DNA of 7,027 nt from an uncultured Oscillospiraceae bacterium. GTDB taxonomy: Bacteria; Bacillota; Clostridia; Oscillospirales; Acutalibacteraceae. A program made the position numbers and the translations under genes. Location of the stretch: NCBI GenBank assembly GCA_900546895.1, contig UREO01000161.1, forward strand, positions 1-7,027. Direction: 5' to 3'. The notes under the pieces are model-generated. The model was not told the origin of the DNA, searched no databases, and saw only the letters and a program-made list of their open reading frames with translations. Below, piece after piece: positions 4,181-7,027 of this stretch. How positions within the stretch are numbered: the stretch's first letter is position 1; each line of letters begins with the position of its first letter.

Positions 4181-5578
4181 TTATTCCTCCGCTGCCGGTT
4201 TTTCCTTTCCGATATTCAGAACCAGGTTCAGCAGGATTCCGAAAATCGCCGCGGTGGCAATTGCCGGGAATTTCGCGCCGAACATGGGGATCATGCCGTC
4301 GGAAAACGCGAAGCTGCCGCCGATGCCGATGGTCAGGACGGTGGCGATAATCGCGAGGTTGCGGGAGTCGAACATGTCAACCTTTTTGCTGATCATAATA
4401 GTTACGCCCTGCGACGCGATGACTCCGAACAGGTAAATGGAAATGCCGCCGATCACCGCGTTGGGAATCGAGTAGACCGCCGCGGTCAGCGGGGTAAAGC
4501 AGGAAATAACCATGGTGATGACGGCCGCCGCAATCAGCATCGGCGTGGAAAAGTTCTTGGTGATCGCCATGGTGCTCAGGTTTTCGCCGTAATTGGTGCC
4601 GGCCGGTCCGCCGATCACACCGGAAATCATATCGCCAAGGCCGTCGCCGATCAAGTTCAGTCCCAGCTTGTCCGAAATATTGTACCGCTTGTCGGAGCCT
4701 TTTTTCTTGGCAAGATTGTTTACATAAATATCGAGCTGATAAAGATGAGCCGTGGATTCCGGAATGGTGGCAATCGCGATCGGCATAATCGCCCCGACCG
4801 CCGCCCAGCTTGCCTGCGGCAAAGTGAAGTGCGGGAGCGCGAAGCCGATTGCCGGAATGGAAAACAGGGTGCTTGTTTCCGGAATTTTATTGAAGTCGCA
4901 GAAGGCGATTCCGTAGATGCCGCCAAGAACCAACGCCAGAACATATCCGGTCAGAAGGCCGAGCAGAATCGGGATCTGGCCCCAGGTACCTTTCAAGTAG
5001 ACGGAGAACAGGACAGTCACGAGCAGGGTCACAAGGCAGATGGTCCACGACAGATTCAGCGCAAGCGCCTTTGTCGCGTCGGTCACGCCGTTCGGCAGGT
5101 TCGTGGGATTGCTCAGGGCCGTCCCCGCGAGGGAAAGACCGATCACCATGGCAATGCTGCCCGTAATGGTGGGAGGAAGAACTTTTTCGATTGCCTCCTG
5201 CCCGAACTGCTTGATGATAATACCGGCCGCAATGGAAACCAGTCCGGAAAGGACGATGCCGAACTGCGCGGCGGCAATTTTGTCATCGGCCACCGGGCCG
5301 GCAAACGCCTGTGCTCCCGTGATGGAGCAGATCGCAGTGATGTACGAAAAACTCGATCCGTAGAAAAGCGGGATTCTTCTTCCTGTAATCAGGATAAATC
5401 CGATGGTTGCAAGTCCGCTTGCAAAGATCGTGGTGGAAACATGGAATCCGGTGAGCAGTGCGACCAGCACCGTAGCTGGAAACATCACGATGATCTGCTG
5501 GAACGCGAACAGCAGCAGTTTTAAAAAAGGTGGCTTTTCATCAGGCAAATAGCCCGCTGCGGGTTGTTTGGTTGACAA
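4181..5578 (-). CDS. uraA: Uracil/xanthine permease, NCS2 family (UraA-like)
   Basis: This 465-aa integral membrane transporter imports a nucleobase, probably uracil, by proton symport for salvage. Length and hydrophobic pattern fit the 14-segment NCS2 fold. Visible signatures are FAFQQIIVMFPATVLV (24-39) in the first helix, GSSFSYITAI (74-83), IPESTAHL (272-279) with Glu274 and His278 at the positions of the substrate-binding Glu and His of E. coli UraA, and GGPAGTNYGEN (323-333) with Glu332, the second binding Glu. The start is TTG, supported by GGAGGG 7 bases upstream. The C-terminus is short (GKEKPAAEE). The gene stands alone between its own promoter (5623-5651) and terminator (4111-4149). 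No PyrR-binding motif was noticed in the 38-base leader. Xanthine or another base as substrate is not excluded. Confidence 0.93.
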   Translation of the reverse strand: MSTKQPAAGYLPDEKPPFLKLLLFAFQQIIVMFPATVLVALLTGFHVSTTIFASGLATIGFILITGRRIPLFYGSSFSYITAICSITGAQAFAGPVADDKIAAAQFGIVLSGLVSIAAGIIIKQFGQEAIEKVLPPTITGSIAMVIGLSLAGTALSNPTNLPNGVTDATKALALNLSWTICLVTLLVTVLFSVYLKGTWGQIPILLGLLTGYVLALVLGGIYGIAFCDFNKIPETSTLFSIPAIGFALPHFTLPQASWAAVGAIMPIAIATIPESTAHLYQLDIYVNNLAKKKGSDKRYNISDKLGLNLIGDGLGDMISGVIGGPAGTNYGENLSTMAITKNFSTPMLIAAAVITMVISCFTPLTAAVYSIPNAVIGGISIYLFGVIASQGVTIMISKKVDMFDSRNLAIIATVLTIGIGGSFAFSDGMIPMFGAKFPAIATAAIFGILLNLVLNIGKEKPAAEE

Positions 5579-5622
5579 AGACGATCCCTCCGTTTATACA
5601 ATTGGTTTTTGGCTTTCCGATT

Positions 5623-5651
5623 ATTATACCGTATAATTATCCATAATACAA
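5623..5651 (-). promoter_or_regulatory. Sigma-A-type promoter of the permease gene
   Basis: On the minus strand TTGTAT (5646-5651), a 17-base spacer and a perfect TATAAT (5623-5628). The start would be near 5616, about 38 bases before the TTG at 5578. Confidence 0.7.
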
Positions 5652-5694
5652 CATAAAATTTAATTTCTGTTCTTTATTATTTGCGCCGTTACGA

Positions 5695-5723
5695 TTGATT
5701 TTTTGTTGAAATTATACTATCCT
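5695..5723 (+). promoter_or_regulatory. Possible promoter of the bisphosphatase gene
   Basis: TTGATT (5695-5700), 17 bases, TATCCT (5718-5723); each box matches the sigma-A consensus at four of six positions. Overlapping TATACT and TATAAA alternatives have poorer spacing. A short inverted repeat, TGATA-N5-TATCA (5760-5774), lies downstream and could be an operator, but this is weak. Confidence 0.35.
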
Positions 5724-5831
5724 ATAAAAGTAAGCGTCAAAATTAACAAGAATATTCATTTGATATAGGCTATCATCACAATTCAATGTGCTGCGCATGG
5801 GCCAACGAATAAGAATGGGGAGGCAGATTTC

Positions 5832-7027
5832 ATGATTGACGAGCGCTATCTAAAGCTTCTGGCCAAGGATTATCCGAACGCACAGGCCGCCGCATCCGAA
5901 ATTATCAACCTCAGAGCGATTCTAAGCCTGCCGAAAGGCACCGAATATTTTTTCAGCGATCTTCACGGAGAGCACGAAGCTTTTCTGTACCAGTTAAAAA
6001 GTGCTTCCGGCGTCGTCCGGAAAAAGGTCGACGAGCTGTTTGAGCAGTCCCTGTCCGAAGGGGAGCGCACGGCGCTCGCACGGCTGATTTATTACCCGGA
6101 AACCGAGTACTGCGCCGCAAAGCAGCGGGAACCGGCGTTTGACGACTGGTGCCGCATCACCATTTACCGTTTGGTAGAGGTCTGCAAGGAGGCGTCCTCC
6201 AAATACACCCGTTCCAAGGTCCGCAAAAAGCTGCCCGAAAGCTTCGCCTATATCATTGACGAGCTCCTGCACGCGGACGGCGGCAGCAACAAGCCGCATT
6301 ACCACAGCGAAATCATCCGCTCCATTGTATCGACCCACATGAGCGAGGAGTTTATTACCGCGTTGTGCAACCTGATCCAACAGCTTTTGATCGACAAACT
6401 ACATATCATCGGCGATATTTTCGACCGCGGCCCGCGCGCCGACGCGATTATGGACGCGCTAATCAACTGCCACGACGTAGACATCCAGTGGGGCAACCAC
6501 GATATTTCCTGGATGGGCGCCGCCGCCGGGAACTGGGCGTGTATTGCCAACGTGGTCCGGCTGGGCATCAGCTACAACAATTTCGACCTGTTGGAGGACG
6601 GCTACGGCATCAACCTGCGCGCGCTGTCCATCTTTGCGGAACAGACCTATCACGACGACCCGTGCGAGTTCTTCATCCCCCATATTCTGGATGAAAACCA
6701 GTACGACCCCGTGGATCTCCCGCTGGCGGCGAAAATGCACAAGGCCATGGCGGTCATCCAGTTCAAGGTAGAGGCACAGCTCATTAAAAGGCATCCGGAA
6801 TATCACATGGACGACCGGATCCTTCTGGATAAGATCAACTTCGAGAAAGGGACGGTCACACTCGGCGGCAAAGAATACCCCCTGCGCGACAGGCTTTTCC
6901 CCACGGTCGACCCCAAACATCCGCTGGAGCTGACCCGCGCGGAAACAGAGCTGATGAAAACCGTCGCGTCCTCGTTCAGCCACAGCGAACGGCTGGAAAA
7001 GCACATCCGTTTCCTGTATTCCCACGG
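5832..7027 (+). CDS. fbp: Fructose-1,6-bisphosphatase class III, 3' end beyond the window
   Basis: It hydrolyses fructose 1,6-bisphosphate to fructose 6-phosphate in gluconeogenesis, in the cytoplasm. ATG 5832 follows GGAGG by 8 bases and the frame stays open for 398 codons to the window end; the Firmicutes family is about 640-670 aa, so some 250-270 residues are missing. The metallophosphatase motifs are clear: FFSDLHGEHEAF (40-51, Asp43 and His45), IIGDIFDRGPRAD (192-204, with Asp195 and Asp198) and GNHD (221-224). The opening ERYLKLLAKDYPNAQAAASE and the segment RSKVRKKLPESFAYIIDELL fit the B. subtilis-type class III enzyme. It is divergent from the permease gene across about 250 bases. 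Codon use is GC-rich, as in the permease gene and unlike the AT-rich cassettes to the left. Confidence 0.95.
   Translation, partial: MIDERYLKLLAKDYPNAQAAASEIINLRAILSLPKGTEYFFSDLHGEHEAFLYQLKSASGVVRKKVDELFEQSLSEGERTALARLIYYPETEYCAAKQREPAFDDWCRITIYRLVEVCKEASSKYTRSKVRKKLPESFAYIIDELLHADGGSNKPHYHSEIIRSIVSTHMSEEFITALCNLIQQLLIDKLHIIGDIFDRGPRADAIMDALINCHDVDIQWGNHDISWMGAAAGNWACIANVVRLGISYNNFDLLEDGYGINLRALSIFAEQTYHDDPCEFFIPHILDENQYDPVDLPLAAKMHKAMAVIQFKVEAQLIKRHPEYHMDDRILLDKINFEKGTVTLGGKEYPLRDRLFPTVDPKHPLELTRAETELMKTVASSFSHSERLEKHIRFLYSH

Noticed and set aside
4142..5524. Long plus-strand frame of 460 codons
   Set aside because: Antisense shadow of the uracil permease gene; the product is highly polar and repetitive in Asn/Arg/Gly with no protein-like domains, whereas the minus strand encodes a clear transporter.
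5994..7025. Several minus-strand frames in the right end
   Set aside because: All overlap the fructose-1,6-bisphosphatase frame, which has catalytic motifs and a ribosome site; the minus-strand frames have neither.

Overview
The window looks like a contig end from a Firmicutes chromosome, most likely a Clostridia (Oscillospiraceae/Ruminococcaceae-like) bacterium. This is inferred from strong AGGAG-type ribosome sites, TTG and GTG starts, a class III fructose-1,6-bisphosphatase, an NCS2 uracil permease, and an AT-rich accessory block beside GC-richer housekeeping genes. Bases 1-47 are not biological: they are the tail of an Illumina P7 primer, an 8-base index and the complete Nextera read-2 adapter. 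Genomic sequence starts at 48.

Layout. (1) 48-465, minus: an ECF sigma factor cut off in region 4 by the contig end, with its own sigma-A-type promoter (507-535). (2) 640-1334, plus: an ECF-type promoter, a 151-aa multi-pass membrane protein of unknown function and a hairpin terminator. (3) 1511-2158, minus: a second ECF-type promoter and a membrane-anchored protein gene broken by two compensating frameshifts. (4) 2253-4016, minus: a third ECF-type promoter, a long structured leader, a secreted 235-aa protein, an 82-aa two-helix membrane protein, a frameshifted small membrane protein and a terminator. (5) 4111-5651, minus: the uracil/xanthine permease gene with its own sigma-A-type promoter and terminator. 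(6) 5832-7027, plus, divergent from the permease: class III fructose-1,6-bisphosphatase, cut by the window end.

The most interesting part is 466-4150. Three transcription units start from TGTAAC/TGTAAT/TGTTAC-N16/17-CGTTA elements, the shape of an ECF-sigma promoter, and all lie beside an ECF sigma gene. Two of the promoters sit inside a ~235-bp direct repeat (2055-2288 and 3914-4147, about 96% identical). That repeat packages a terminator, an AT-rich upstream element, the promoter and a leader hairpin. The third promoter shares a 59-bp piece of the repeat in inverted orientation (57 of 59 matching). The three terminators are also related, and a 32-bp scrap of the permease 3' end lies beyond the 1293-1331 terminator. 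The region therefore reads as an array of cassettes, each (terminator, ECF promoter, leader, small envelope or secreted gene), built by duplication and inversion at the permease 3' border. Parts are decaying: at least two genes carry frameshifts.

The working model is a local regulon in which the adjacent ECF sigma factor (its anti-sigma partner, if any, would lie off the contig) switches on small membrane and secreted proteins. Their functions are unknown from sequence alone.
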